Positions 44,740 through 55,100 of a DNA stretch of 64,000 bases are shown here, piece after piece (position 1 is the stretch's first letter; each line of letters begins with the position of its first letter). The stretch is from contig CP014773.1 of NCBI GenBank assembly GCA_001596135.1, positions 1,550,001 through 1,614,000 on the forward strand, written 5' to 3'. The stretch is from Mucilaginibacter sp. PAMC 26640 (GTDB lineage: Bacteria; Bacteroidota; Bacteroidia; Sphingobacteriales; Sphingobacteriaceae). Under the pieces are notes generated by a model, which saw nothing but the letters and a program-made list of their open reading frames with translations, was not told the origin of the DNA and did no database searches. The translations under genes and the position numbers were made by a program.

Positions 44740-45318
44740 TTAAAACTTAACGGTTGGCGCTTTATCAGAACCAGGCTCTGCGCTAAAATAGCCTTTCTCT
44801 GCAAAGCCGAACATTTTGGCAGTGATATTGGCCGGGAATGAACGGATCTTGCTGTTGTAAGCCTGTACCGATTCGTTAAAATCTTTACGGGCGATGCCGA
44901 TGCGGTTTTCTGTGCCCTCCAACTGTACTTGCAATCCTCTGAATGCATCGTTAGCCCTAAGGGTAGGGTAGTTTTCGGTAACGGAAAGCAGGCGGCCCAA
45001 AGCGGTACTCAATTGACCTTGTGCTTCCTGGTATTTCTGAATGCTTTCCGGCGTAAGTTTGCTGGCATCAACCTGTACAGACGTTGCTTTGGCTCGGGCC
45101 TCGGTAACTTCGGTTAATGTACCTTTTTCAAAATTAGCTTCGCCCTTAACAGTTGCAACCAAATTAGGGATCAGGTCGCTCCGGCGCTGATATTGTGTTT
45201 GTACTTCGCCCCATTTACCTTTTACATTTTCATCGGCTGTAACCATACCGTTATAACTGCAGGAGCTTAAAGACATGGCCCCAACCATTATTGCTATTGC
45301 GAAGAATACTTTTTTCAT
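44740..45318 (-). CDS. lemA: LemA-family lipoprotein
   Basis: A 192-residue protein with a lipobox LSSC (Cys20) and the LemA coiled-coil domain. RRSDLIPNLVATVKGEANFE and RLLSVTENYPTLRANDAFRG are the family signature. The LemA fold is an extended helical bundle at the envelope. It is the first gene of the lemA-TPM-TPM group. Molecular role is not established. Confidence 0.92.
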   Translation of the reverse strand: MKKVFFAIAIMVGAMSLSSCSYNGMVTADENVKGKWGEVQTQYQRRSDLIPNLVATVKGEANFEKGTLTEVTEARAKATSVQVDASKLTPESIQKYQEAQGQLSTALGRLLSVTENYPTLRANDAFRGLQVQLEGTENRIGIARKDFNESVQAYNSKIRSFPANITAKMFGFAEKGYFSAEPGSDKAPTVKF

Positions 45319-45467
45319 TTTTTGCTGTTTTTAGTTTATGGTGATGTGAATTTACAAATTAGATTACAAAAGCCATACCGATGTTACAAAACGTAACAAT
45401 TACGCCATAATGGCAATATTTGCCCCCCAGCTAGTGCATTTTAATAGGGTTAACCAAGATATGCTTT

Positions 45468-45475
45468 TATATTTG
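45468..45475 (+). promoter_or_regulatory. Promoter element of the GH92 gene
   Basis: TATATTTG matches TAnnTTTG, 43 bases before the GH92 ATG. No TTTG -33 box is seen at the usual distance. Confidence 0.45.
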
Positions 45476-45518
45476 CTTTCATCAATCTGTTTTACTGATC
45501 ATACACCGCTTCGCGATA

Positions 45519-47810
45519 ATGAAAAAATTAATAGCTGCTCTATTGCTTTTCCCGGGTATTTACGCATCTGCCCAATCTGCCAAACACGAAAATTTGGTTC
45601 AATACGTAAAGCCTATTATCGGCACACAACGCATGGGGCACACCTATCCTGGTGCCACGGTACCTTTCGGTATGGTGCAGCTGAGCCCCGAAACCGATAC
45701 TGCCAGCTATGAGCTTAATGGCAAATACAACCCCGATGTTTATAAATATTGCGCAGGTTACCAGTACGATGATAAAACGATAGTGGGCTTTAGTCACACC
45801 CATTTTAGCGGTACGGGCCACTCAGATCTGGGCGACTTCCTCATTATGCCTACCGTAGGGGCCTTAAAGCTCAATCCGGGCACGGCAGATAAACCAGGCA
45901 GCGGCTACCGGTCGGCATTTTCACATGCTAACGAAGTAAGCGAGGCTAATTACTATAAAGTTAAGCTGGATGAAAGCAATATCACAGCCGAGATGACTAC
46001 CAGCGCCAGAGTTGGCTTTCATCAATATACCTTCCCAAAAACCGACCAGGCGCACATTGTGCTCGATTTAATGGCCGGCATCTATAATTATAGCGATAAA
46101 ACGGTTTGGACCTATGTAAAGGTATTAAACGATAGTACGCTGGTAGGGTACCGCCAAACCAATGGCTGGGCACGCACCCGCACCTTGTATTTCGCGCTGG
46201 CATTCTCTAAAAAGTTTGATCAGTATGGCTTTAAGAAATACGATAAACGCCAGGTTTACGGTGGTTTCTGGGGTAAATTCAATCAAAGCAAAAACTTTCC
46301 CGAGATAGCGGGCAAGCAGATCCGTGCTTATTTTGATTTTAAAACCATAGCGAACGAAAAGATCAAAGTAAAAATGGCGCTATCGCCGGTAAGTATGGAT
46401 GGCGCAATGGCCAACATGCAGGCCGAGGTACCGGGCTGGGATTTTGACAAAGTGAAATCTGACGGGCAGGCCCTTTGGGAAACTGAGTTGGAGAAGATCA
46501 CCGTGAGCAGCAGTACCGAGCGCAAGCAGGATTTTTATACGGCCATGTACCATACCATGATTAACCCTACGGTTTATATGGATGTGGATGGACAGTATAA
46601 GGGCCTCGACCAAAATATTTATAAGGCGGATGGGTTTACCAACTACACTACTTTTTCTTTGTGGGATACCTACCGCGCATTGCACCCGCTATTTAATATC
46701 ATACAGCCGCAGCGCAATGCCGACATGATTAAATCCATGCTGGTGCATTACGAGCAAAGCCCGGAACACATGCTGCCGGTTTGGAGCAATAGCGGGAACG
46801 AAAACTGGTGTATGAGCGGTTACCACAGCGTATCTGTTTTGGCAGATGCCGTTGTAAAAGGCAACGCACCGTTTGATGCCAACAAGGCTTTGGATGCGGC
46901 AGTAACCACCGCCCGCCACCGGAGTTACGAAAGCATAGGTGAATATATCGATAAGGGCTACATAGCTGATGAGAAAACCGGGGTATCCGTTTCTAACACG
47001 TTGGAGTACGCTTATGACGACTGGGCCATAGCACAGATGGCCAAAAAACTGGGCAAAACAGAGATCTACACCGAATTTATTAAAAGGAGCCAGAACTGGA
47101 AGAACGTGTATGACCCATCGGTAGGGTTTATGCGCCCCAAACTGGCTAACGGAACTTTCCGTGCTAAATTTGATCCGCTGAGTACCATCAACGAAGGTTT
47201 TATAGAAGGTAACTCCTGGAACTATACCTTGTTCGCTCCGCAGGATCCGGAAGGGTTGATCAAAGTAATGGGTGGCAATAAACGTTTTGTGCGATACCTG
47301 GATTCGTTATTTACAATGAACCTGCCGGATAAATATTTTGCGGAGACGGAAGATATCACCCGCGACGGGATCATCGGCAACTACGTGCACGGTAACGAAC
47401 CATCGCATCACGTAGCATACCTGTACAACTGGACCGATCAGCCCTGGAAAACGCAGGAGCGGATCCGCATGATCCTGCCACGGATGTATAAGCCTACGCC
47501 GGATGGTTTGGGTGGAAATGATGATACTGGCCAGATGAGTGCCTGGTACATCTTCAGCTCATTGGGTTTTTACCCGATTGCTCCAGGCTCGGCAGATTAT
47601 GCTATCGGCAGCCCGGCAATTAATAATGCAACCATCCAGGTAGGCGGTGGCAAAACGTTCAACATCACCGTTAAAAACCAAAGTGAAAAGAATGTTTACG
47701 TGCAAAAGATCACACTAAACGGCAAGCCGCTCACCGGCTTGTCCATCAACCATGCCGATATCATGAATGGCGGCGAGATGGTATTTTTTATGAGCAATAA
47801 ACACAAATAG
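45519..47810 (+). CDS. GH92-family alpha-mannosidase-like glycoside hydrolase
   Basis: A 763-residue secreted enzyme of glycoside hydrolase family 92, calcium-dependent exo-alpha-mannosidases. The signal peptide ends near ASAQ. Characteristic blocks are GHTYPGATVPFGMVQLSPET, VGFSHTHFSGTGHSDLGDF, SLWDTYRALHPLFN, VHGNEPSHHVAYLYNWTDQP and GNDDTGQMSAWYIFSSLGFY with the catalytic acidic residues. Periplasmic removal of terminal alpha-mannose from glycans is the family role. It is monocistronic, unlike members inside larger polysaccharide utilisation loci. Confidence 0.93.
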   Translation: MKKLIAALLLFPGIYASAQSAKHENLVQYVKPIIGTQRMGHTYPGATVPFGMVQLSPETDTASYELNGKYNPDVYKYCAGYQYDDKTIVGFSHTHFSGTGHSDLGDFLIMPTVGALKLNPGTADKPGSGYRSAFSHANEVSEANYYKVKLDESNITAEMTTSARVGFHQYTFPKTDQAHIVLDLMAGIYNYSDKTVWTYVKVLNDSTLVGYRQTNGWARTRTLYFALAFSKKFDQYGFKKYDKRQVYGGFWGKFNQSKNFPEIAGKQIRAYFDFKTIANEKIKVKMALSPVSMDGAMANMQAEVPGWDFDKVKSDGQALWETELEKITVSSSTERKQDFYTAMYHTMINPTVYMDVDGQYKGLDQNIYKADGFTNYTTFSLWDTYRALHPLFNIIQPQRNADMIKSMLVHYEQSPEHMLPVWSNSGNENWCMSGYHSVSVLADAVVKGNAPFDANKALDAAVTTARHRSYESIGEYIDKGYIADEKTGVSVSNTLEYAYDDWAIAQMAKKLGKTEIYTEFIKRSQNWKNVYDPSVGFMRPKLANGTFRAKFDPLSTINEGFIEGNSWNYTLFAPQDPEGLIKVMGGNKRFVRYLDSLFTMNLPDKYFAETEDITRDGIIGNYVHGNEPSHHVAYLYNWTDQPWKTQERIRMILPRMYKPTPDGLGGNDDTGQMSAWYIFSSLGFYPIAPGSADYAIGSPAINNATIQVGGGKTFNITVKNQSEKNVYVQKITLNGKPLTGLSINHADIMNGGEMVFFMSNKHK

Positions 47811-47836
47811 AGTTTGTTGCTTAAAGAACAGCAGGT

Positions 47837-47879
47837 GGTTGATGGAGTTGGTTATCCGGCTTGATCAGCCATTTTTTTT
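47837..47879 (+). terminator. Possible terminator after GH92
   Basis: GGTTGAT (47837-47843) can pair with ATCAGCC (47864-47870) with one G-U pair across a 20-base loop, followed by a T8 run. The long loop makes this a weak candidate. Confidence 0.4.
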
Positions 47880-47937
47880 GATGGACATTTGATGCTCATC
47901 ATGCTGTATATCCTGCAAATCATTTGATTCAGACAAC

Positions 47938-48507
47938 TTATCCAGCCAAGCAGTGGCGCTCTCTGATGGTAAGCTGGCTGAGTCTTTCTTTTAGTATAGC
48001 CCGGGCGCGGTGCAGGGTAGTGCGGGATAGCAGTTCGGTCATGCCCAATGTGCTGCCAATTTCCTGGTGCGAGTAACCTTCAATAGCATACATATTAAAT
48101 ACCGACCGGTAAGTTTTGGGCAACTCATCTACCATTTGCATCAGTTCGCGGGCCTCTAGTCCGTTGGCGTTGTAGCTGCTGCTTACCGGGATATTCTGCC
48201 CGGCAAAGTCATCTACCAAAACTATAGCTTTAGCTTTACGGTAACGCGAGATGGCGCTGTGTACCATGATCCGGCGGATCCAGCCTTCAAGGCTCCCTTC
48301 GCCGCGGTAGCTGTTCATGCTTTTAAACATCTTGATAAACCCTTCCTGCAGGATGTCCTGGGCCTCATCTTTATCTTTTGCGTAACGCATGCAAACAGCC
48401 AACATTTTTGGGGCTAGCATCTTGTAAAGCATTTCCTGTTGTTTCCTGTCGTTTTGTAAACAGCCTTCCCAAAGGGTGTTTAAGCGGGTATCGGTATCGG
48501 GTGTCAT
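47938..48507 (-). CDS. ECF-type RNA polymerase sigma factor
   Basis: A 189-residue sigma factor. Region 2 contains RYAKDKDEAQDILQEGFIKMF, and region 4 contains YSHQEIGSTLGMTELLSRTTLHRAR with its helix-turn-helix. Start ATG at 48507. No anti-sigma (FecR-type) gene is adjacent; a GH92 gene lies convergently downstream and a FAD-dependent oxidoreductase gene divergently upstream. The regulon cannot be inferred. Three short palindromes lie in the divergent spacer (48593-48626). Confidence 0.9.
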   Translation of the reverse strand: MTPDTDTRLNTLWEGCLQNDRKQQEMLYKMLAPKMLAVCMRYAKDKDEAQDILQEGFIKMFKSMNSYRGEGSLEGWIRRIMVHSAISRYRKAKAIVLVDDFAGQNIPVSSSYNANGLEARELMQMVDELPKTYRSVFNMYAIEGYSHQEIGSTLGMTELLSRTTLHRARAILKERLSQLTIRERHCLAG

Positions 48508-48592
48508 TGCGGTATTGTTGTGATTGGGGATATGCCAAAACTCAACCGTTTTTATATTTTATTGACTATCAGTGTAATATAATTTGATAGCA

Positions 48593-48626
48593 AACAGGAA
48601 CTGTTCGTATTCGAACGGTGTACCGT
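48593..48626. promoter_or_regulatory. Cluster of three short palindromes in the sigma/FAD spacer
   Basis: AACAG-gaa-CTGTT, GTTCG-tatt-CGAAC and ACGGT-gt-ACCGT follow one another, partly overlapping, within 34 bases between two divergent genes. This is a plausible binding site for one or more regulators. No protein is known to bind them. Confidence 0.35.
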
Positions 48627-48753
48627 GCTATAGCGGACAATGATCTATAAGTAGCAACTTCTTCAACCGCTGCTAATTCTCCTTGTTTGCTCCGTTTGCT
48701 TTGTGTTGCTATCATCGCCCTGCAATCCACTTAAAACTGCCGCTCAAAATATT

Positions 48754-48761
48754 TATCTTTG
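48754..48761 (+). promoter_or_regulatory. Promoter element of the FAD-dependent oxidoreductase gene
   Basis: TATCTTTG matches TAnnTTTG, 31 bases before the ATG at 48793. The open frame extends upstream of the element to a GTG at 48703, so the promoter position decides for the ATG. Confidence 0.5.
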
Positions 48762-48792
48762 CCCTATCCGGGATAAAAACCCGGCAATCTAT

Positions 48793-50343
48793 ATGATCAA
48801 AGAAGTAGAAATTGTATGCCCTCCCGGGCAGCAGGAAGACGAAGCGGTTTTAAAAAGCCTGGCAGCAACCGCCGCCAATATTTCCCAAAAACGAATTAAT
48901 AATATCAAGATCCTTAAGCGCTCGATAGATGCGCGGGGGCGGAAGGTGCTGTACCGGATGCAGGTGGCTGTTTATATAGAAGAACCATTATCGCCCGAAA
49001 CCTATACCGTTCAGTATAAAAATGTAAAGGATGCCCAACGCGTAATTATTGTTGGTGCTGGCCCTGCCGGGCTGTTTGCTGCTTTGCAGTGTATAGAACA
49101 GGGCTTAAAACCCGTTATTTTAGAGCGTGGGAAAGATGTAAAACAACGCCGCCGCGACCTGGCCAACATCAACAAGCAGGGCCTGGTTAACCCCGAATCT
49201 AATTATTGCTTTGGCGAGGGTGGGGCGGGTACCTATTCTGACGGGAAGCTTTACACCCGCAGCACCAAACGCGGCGACGTTACCGGCGTGCTGAAAACCT
49301 TTGTTGCCCATGGTGCTACCGAAGATATCCTGGTGGATGCCCGCCCGCATATTGGTACCAACAAACTGCCGCAGATTATTACCGCTATGCGGGAGAGCAT
49401 CCTGAATGCCGGGGGCGAAGTTTTGTTTGATACCAAAGTCACGTCCCTGGTAATAGAATTTGGTAAAATAAAGGGGGTGCAATTAGCCGATGGGGAGAAA
49501 TTGCCGGCTGATGCGGTGATCCTGGCGACGGGGCATTCGGCGCATGACGTATTCCGGATGCTGCATGCACAAAACATTTTGATCGAAGCCAAACCGTTTG
49601 CCCTCGGTGTACGCATAGAACATCCCCAGGAGATCATCGACCGTGCCCAATATCATTGCGAGTCGCGTGGCCCCTACCTGCCGCCTTCTTATTATAACCT
49701 GGTAGAACAGGTAGACGACCGCGGCGTGTTTTCTTTTTGCATGTGCCCCGGTGGTATTATTGCCCCCTGCGCTACCGCTGCCGATGAAATTGTAGTGAAC
49801 GGCTGGAGCCCTTCTAAACGCAACAATCCTTTTGCAAACTCGGGCACCGTGGTGCAGATTAATATGGAGGATGTAAAAGGTGATATGAACGACCCTTTCC
49901 GAATGCTGAACTTTCAGCAGCAGGCAGAGCATCTGGCCTTTAAAGCTGGCGGCGGTAACCTGGTTGCCCCGGCACAGCGTATGGTTGATTTTGTAGAAAG
50001 GCGCATCTCTGCCGATCTGCCCCTCAACTCCTACCTGCCCGGCTGTAAAAGTGTCGACTTGCTGGAAGTATTACCCGACTGGATCCACGCCCGCCTGCGC
50101 AAAGCATTGCCAGCCTTCGGCCTTAAAATGAAAGGGTATTATACCAACGAGGCTATACTGGTTGGTGTCGAGTCGCGTACGTCATCGCCTATCAAATTGC
50201 CCCGCGACCGTGATACTTACCAGCACCCGCAAGTAGCCGGTTTGTTCCCCTGTGGCGAAGGTGCCGGGTATGCAGGTGGCATTATCTCCGCTGCAATAGA
50301 TGGGGTGAACTGTGCTAATGGGGTACAAAAGTATTTTGGGTAG
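48793..50343 (+). CDS. NAD(P)/FAD-dependent oxidoreductase (COG2509 type)
   Basis: A 516-residue flavoprotein. A small N-terminal domain of about 80 residues precedes the Rossmann FAD-binding motif VIIVGAGPAGLFAALQCIEQ. NYCFGEGGAGTYSDGKLYTR and PCGEGAGYAGGIISAAIDG at the C-terminus are the family blocks that bind FAD. The family (uncharacterised FAD-dependent dehydrogenases, COG2509) has no assigned substrate. The start at ATG 48793 is preferred because the TAnnTTTG promoter lies inside the longer frame. Confidence 0.88.
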   Translation: MIKEVEIVCPPGQQEDEAVLKSLAATAANISQKRINNIKILKRSIDARGRKVLYRMQVAVYIEEPLSPETYTVQYKNVKDAQRVIIVGAGPAGLFAALQCIEQGLKPVILERGKDVKQRRRDLANINKQGLVNPESNYCFGEGGAGTYSDGKLYTRSTKRGDVTGVLKTFVAHGATEDILVDARPHIGTNKLPQIITAMRESILNAGGEVLFDTKVTSLVIEFGKIKGVQLADGEKLPADAVILATGHSAHDVFRMLHAQNILIEAKPFALGVRIEHPQEIIDRAQYHCESRGPYLPPSYYNLVEQVDDRGVFSFCMCPGGIIAPCATAADEIVVNGWSPSKRNNPFANSGTVVQINMEDVKGDMNDPFRMLNFQQQAEHLAFKAGGGNLVAPAQRMVDFVERRISADLPLNSYLPGCKSVDLLEVLPDWIHARLRKALPAFGLKMKGYYTNEAILVGVESRTSSPIKLPRDRDTYQHPQVAGLFPCGEGAGYAGGIISAAIDGVNCANGVQKYFG

Positions 50344-50353
50344 AATCAACCTT

Positions 50354-50400
50354 GTTGTTGCGAGGAGTGAAGTAGGGCGAGCGCTGTGCGGCAATCTCTT
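50354..50400. repeat. REP-like relic downstream of the FAD gene
   Basis: TTGCGAGGAGTGAAGTAGGG continues to GTGCGGCAATCTCTT, a pattern resembling widespread interspersed repeats that start TTGCGAGG and end GGCAATCTC. Only one copy is seen in this window, so family membership is by resemblance. Confidence 0.35.
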
Positions 50401-50456
50401 ACTTGCCCGGTTAGTGCCATGCCAGGAAAGGGTTACCGGGTTGCGGCGGTGCAAAT

Positions 50457-50490
50457 CAAAAGCTCCCCCTTCAGGGGGCTGGGGGGCTTC
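50457..50490. repeat. Palindromic repeat of the AGCCCCC type
   Basis: AAAAGCTCCCCCTTCAGGGG continues with GCTGGGGGGCTT, giving nested inverted arms. It shares its ends with the element at 28169-28255. It lies just downstream of the amidase stop. Confidence 0.5.
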
Positions 50491-50492
50491 GC

Positions 50493-51320
50493 CTAATATT
50501 TCTTATAAACGTTATACAACACATCCATATCACACGGTGTAAGCACCGGCGTATCATCTGCCTGCACAAAGTGGCGTTTAAAGGCGCTAATGGCAGCCGG
50601 CAGGTTGCTGGTATCATAACCAATCAGGCGCAGCGCCATTGCCGTATCAAAGTTTTCCGGAGCCGGTACCAATACAGCATCCTGCCACTGGCCGAAACCT
50701 TTTTGCGCCAGCAGCTGCCACGGAAACAATATACCCGGATCCGGCTTGCGAACCGGCGCTATGTCCTGGTGACCAATAAAGTTATTGGCGGGGATATTAT
50801 AGGCCTTTTTTAGCTGTGCCAGCAGCAATAGCAGGCTTTTTACCTGCAGGGGGTTAAAAGCTTCTTTACCATTGTTATCAATCTCAATCCCTATCGAGCA
50901 GCTGTTCATATCACTAATGCTGCCCCATTTGCTGATGCCGGCATGCCAGGCACGCAGGTAATCATTCAGCATGTGTACAATGCGGCCATCTTTGCCCACC
51001 ACGTAATGGGCGCTTACCTGCGGCTTTACCAGCGTAAAGGTTTTGAGCGTTTGCGCGAGCGAATCCTGCGCGGTATAGTGTATAATAACATAGTTGGGTT
51101 TGCGCAGGTTAAAGTTAACCGTACCAACCCACTCGCTGGCTACGGCTTTGCCGAGGCTATCTGCCAGTGTAAGTGTGTCCTGCTTTTGAATAACCGCTAT
51201 CAGGCTGTCGGTTTGGGTGGCGTAAACTTTATTGGTGGCGGCAAAGGGTATAATCTTTTTAGCACACGAGGAAACGGCAAGGGCAGCCACAAACAGCAGC
51301 GGGTAGATGATTTTTCTCAT
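50493..51320 (-). CDS. N-acetylmuramoyl-L-alanine amidase (Amidase_2) lipoprotein
   Basis: A 275-residue lipoprotein with lipobox VSSC (Cys19) and an Amidase_2/AmpD-like domain. VIIHYTAQD carries the first zinc-ligand His, followed by SAHYVVGKDGRIVHMLNDYL, then NFIGHQDIAPVRKPDPG with the second His and the catalytic Asp region. It would cut the amide between MurNAc and L-Ala in peptidoglycan or recycled muropeptides. Start ATG 51320. The upstream spacer holds a cluster of GTGAAACAC motifs. Confidence 0.9.
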   Translation of the reverse strand: MRKIIYPLLFVAALAVSSCAKKIIPFAATNKVYATQTDSLIAVIQKQDTLTLADSLGKAVASEWVGTVNFNLRKPNYVIIHYTAQDSLAQTLKTFTLVKPQVSAHYVVGKDGRIVHMLNDYLRAWHAGISKWGSISDMNSCSIGIEIDNNGKEAFNPLQVKSLLLLLAQLKKAYNIPANNFIGHQDIAPVRKPDPGILFPWQLLAQKGFGQWQDAVLVPAPENFDTAMALRLIGYDTSNLPAAISAFKRHFVQADDTPVLTPCDMDVLYNVYKKY

Positions 51321-51791
51321 TCAAAAACGGGTTCAGTTATAGTACAACGCAGTTGCCGGCCAAAGGTGTTATTTATTAATGATCAAACAATATTCCGGTT
51401 CGTGCTGGGTTCTTTAATGGCAGGTGGCGTTGGCTGCCCTAAAATAGGGATAAATTGGCAAGCCGCAAACTATGGCTCCGGGCACGAAAGTGTAAACTAA
51501 TAGCGGGATTTTACAGTAGGTGTTTCACTTTGCGAATGTGAATCGGGTGAAACACCATCTATTTTGATAATCAATGCTTTACGTTTTTTGGTGAAACACT
51601 TAGGAATACCCGCATTGTTTAAATAATTGTTGTAATGTATTTATTATAAGTTAATTATGAAAACAGGAAAATTGTGTTATAATTAGTGAAACACTTTGAT
51701 GAAAAACCTGTGGAACAGGTTTTCCGGTAAAAACATTAGAATTACATCTGTTGTTTTGCCCTGAAATTACCAGACGATCATTTTCGTGGTA
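51321..51791. other. 471-base spacer with four GTGAAACAC motifs
   Basis: No credible gene is present on either strand; the open frame on the plus strand is a shadow of the amidase gene. GTGAAACAC occurs at 51547-51555, 51591-51599 and 51686-51694, with its complement GTGTTTCAC at 51520-51528. The first two copies form a perfect 10-base inverted repeat (51519-51528 and 51547-51556) with an 18-base loop. Confidence 0.6.
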
Positions 51792-52106
51792 TCAGGAAAA
51801 TGGTAATTGTTTAATCACTTCTATAAACTCCGGCAGGCTCAATCCGGAAGTCGCAGCCTCATTAGTATGTTCTATACTTTCAAACTCGTGCCAGGTATGG
51901 TCCAATTCATTATCCCATGTGCCGAAATGCAAATCTGTTACTTGCCATTCATGATGGTAAAACCAGGTTTCATCAAAGAGTTTGGAACGGATGAGGATCT
52001 TTAGGGCTGCCAAGTCTATTTCGCTTGGACTGGCGAAGATCACCGATCCATAATTTTTGTAGTTGCCTGCGTCGCGGTAGAGGTAGTTGAATTTGATGTT
52101 CGGCAT
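51792..52106 (-). CDS. Conserved-looking small protein, function unknown
   Basis: A 104-residue acidic protein rich in aromatic residues and His (HHEWQVTDLHFGTWDNELDH). No signal peptide or membrane segment is visible. I do not recognise the family. Start ATG at 52106; 51 bases downstream of the helicase stop on the same strand. The compact composition and position beside the helicase operon make it a possible accessory gene of that operon, though this is inference. Confidence 0.7.
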   Translation of the reverse strand: MPNIKFNYLYRDAGNYKNYGSVIFASPSEIDLAALKILIRSKLFDETWFYHHEWQVTDLHFGTWDNELDHTWHEFESIEHTNEAATSGLSLPEFIEVIKQLPFS

Positions 52107-52157
52107 GCGGCTAATTTAGCCGGATGGATCGGGGCGGGCAATTGGATATAAGTGAAC

Positions 52158-55100
52158 TTATCCAATTGCTAATTTACCGCTTTCTTTCCAAAGATATGCA
52201 GGCATAGGTTCACACAACTGCCACTCTACATTCATCGGTTTAGTTCCATTCGATTTTATATAATTGGCTTCTCCCAAAAACACATAAGGCATGGTAAAGC
52301 CATATTGATCATCGTTTTGCTCGCGGACGAATAGCAAAATTTTCTTGTCTTTCGAATTGTGATTTATGTAAGATAGACCTTTAGAGGAGGTTGGTGATGT
52401 TGCGTTTTGAGATTGCCAATGAAAAAGATATTCATTAATTGCGTAATCATCGTAAAGCGTTGATGGCGAATACTCTTTCTCCGACTTTTTTAATGTGATA
52501 AATAGTGATTCGATATTTAATTCTTTATTTTCAGCTACTCCTTCTCGATTCGACGAAGCTTTATCAAATTTGTGCATACCTGTTGCTACCAATATTTCGC
52601 CTCTGTTATATCGGCTGTGTATCCGTAATGGCATTGGGATATCCAACTCAAACTTTCTCTCCACAAAATCTATTTTGGACATGAGGTAGTCCGTGATTTC
52701 AACAAATTCAGCCAACATCGTTGGGTTTTTGGCAACCTGATTAAAGCTTGCCTCCAATGAAACAAAATCTAACATCGGGCCAGCCTTTTGCCAAATATCG
52801 TAATGAAGCATTAATAACATTAGATTCTTTTCATCATTCAGATTGTGGATGTTAAAATCATCTACAATTAAATCTTTGATGAATTTGAGGTACACCATCG
52901 AATTGCATCTCAATAATCGCTTGATGCATCCAGTAATTTCAACTTCGTTAGGTTCGATAAAGTTTGGAATTACGTTTGCCTCCGTACAAAGCCGCTTCCA
53001 ACTGCCTTTTTTGTAAATTAATTGCAATTCAATGTGCTGGAATTCGATGAAGTTTTTTAAGTTTAGTGGTAGTGTTGACTGATGTTTGAAGTTTTGAATT
53101 TTGATGACAAGTTGCTTTCGATTGAAGCCAATGGCTGCGTTTATATTTTTTAGTATTACTTCCTTTGCCTTTTTTTCTAATACGATAGAGCAACCCAAAG
53201 GTAAATGTGGGAAGTCATCTTCAATTTCTTTAATGATAGATGTTTGAGTTTTACCAACCAACGCTCTGAATTTATGTTCAAAATCGTATTCTGGTCTTGC
53301 GTTACCCACAAAATCTAAAACTGTTAAACAGTCTTTATTCGAAGCAATCCTCAGTCCTCTTCCTAATTGTTGTAGGAAGATTGTTAAACTTTCCGTCGGC
53401 CTTAAAAAAAGCACTGTATCTATTTCTGGTATATCTACGCCTTCATTGAAAATATCTCTAACGAATAAATAGTTGATTTCTTTATTGCGAAGTCTTTCCC
53501 TTATCTCTGATCGATTAACTGAATTTTCACTTGTCAAATAATCTGCCTTCAGGCCGGCTAATATGAACTGCTCCGCCATATATCTGGCGTGATCTATACT
53601 TACACAGAAACCTATTGCTCTAACATCCTGAATGTCGGTTAGATATTTTTCGCAGTTTTTTAAGATATCTCCAATTCGCCGATCATCTTCAGTGTAAAGT
53701 TTTGTAAGTTCATTGATTTCATATCTCCCGTTTTTCCAAGAGAGTTTAGATAAATCAACATAATCTGATACGGCGAAATATTGAAACGGCGAAAGTAGTT
53801 TTCTGTTAAGAGCTTCTGGCAATCTAATTTCAGCAGCAATTACGCCGCAAAAATCTTTCAAAATATCCTCGCCATCTCCACGCTCTGGCGTAGCAGTTAA
53901 GCCGAGCAATATCTTTGGTTCGAAATGGGCCAAAATAGGTCGGTAACTTGATGCTGCAATATGGTGTACCTCATCTATTATAATAAAATCAAAAAATCCT
54001 GAACTTAATTTTAACTTCATGATTTGATTAGCTAACGTTTGAACTGAGGCAAAAACAAATTCATAACTGGCAGGCTCCTGTCCATCAACCCATAATTCGC
54101 CAAAGTTTGCGTCTCTCAATACGTGTTGAAAAGCTTGTTGTGCTTGTTCTAAAATTTCTTTTCTATGGGCTACAAAAAGTAGCCGCGCTCGTTGATTTCC
54201 ATTTTTGAAATTGCGATAATCGAAAGCAGAAACTATAGTTTTTCCTGTTCCTGTAGCGGCAACAATTAAGTTTTTACATCTTTCGTGTACTATCCTTTCT
54301 GACTGTAATCTTTCCAGAATTTCGTCTTGGTAAGGAAAAGGCTTCAAATCAAAAAAGGTAGTTATGCCTTGTCTGTCGAAGGATCGTTGTTGTTTTAAAG
54401 CTGCTATAAGCCTTGGTTTATCTTTGCCAAATTCATAGTTTTCGAAATCTTTATCTACCCAATAAGTTTCAAAGGTTTTTTTAAATTTATCAATGATGTG
54501 GTTAATTTCTTTTGATGTCACCTTTAGGTTCCATTCTAAGCCATTTGTGAGCGCTGATCTTGAAATATTTGACGAACCAATATAGCCAGTTGTAAAACCG
54601 GTGTTCCTTAGAAATAAATATGCTTTAGCATGTAACCGTTCATGATCGGAATTATAGGAGACTTTAATTGCCGTGTTCTTTAAATTTGAAAGAAATTCAA
54701 TCGCTTTTACATCAGTTGCTCCCATATAAGAAGTTGTAATGATTCTTAATTTCCTGCCACTGTTTGTGAACTCCTCTAACTCGTCCTTGAAAATTCTTAT
54801 ACCGGAGTATTTTATAAAGGATACCAACCAGCAAATTTCATCCGATGAAAGAATTTCTTTCTTAATTTCACTTTCTAACGAAATGCCAACGTTGTTTCCA
54901 GTAAATAATTCGCTCTGACTTAGGCGAGTGTACGGAGTGATTTGTTTAATTCGATCATTAAAATCTGCAAAGGGGGTATCTAATTTTGAAAAAACGGCAT
55001 CAAGGATTTTTCCCTCATTATCGATTAAATTATCCGATAATCCTAAATCAGGGAGTTCGGTTATGAGTAGCTGAATTATTTTGTTTGAAAGCTCAATTTG

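Noticed and set aside
50943..51500. Plus-strand gene over the amidase
   Set aside because: It overlaps the conserved amidase on the opposite strand for most of its length and has no recognisable domain or promoter.
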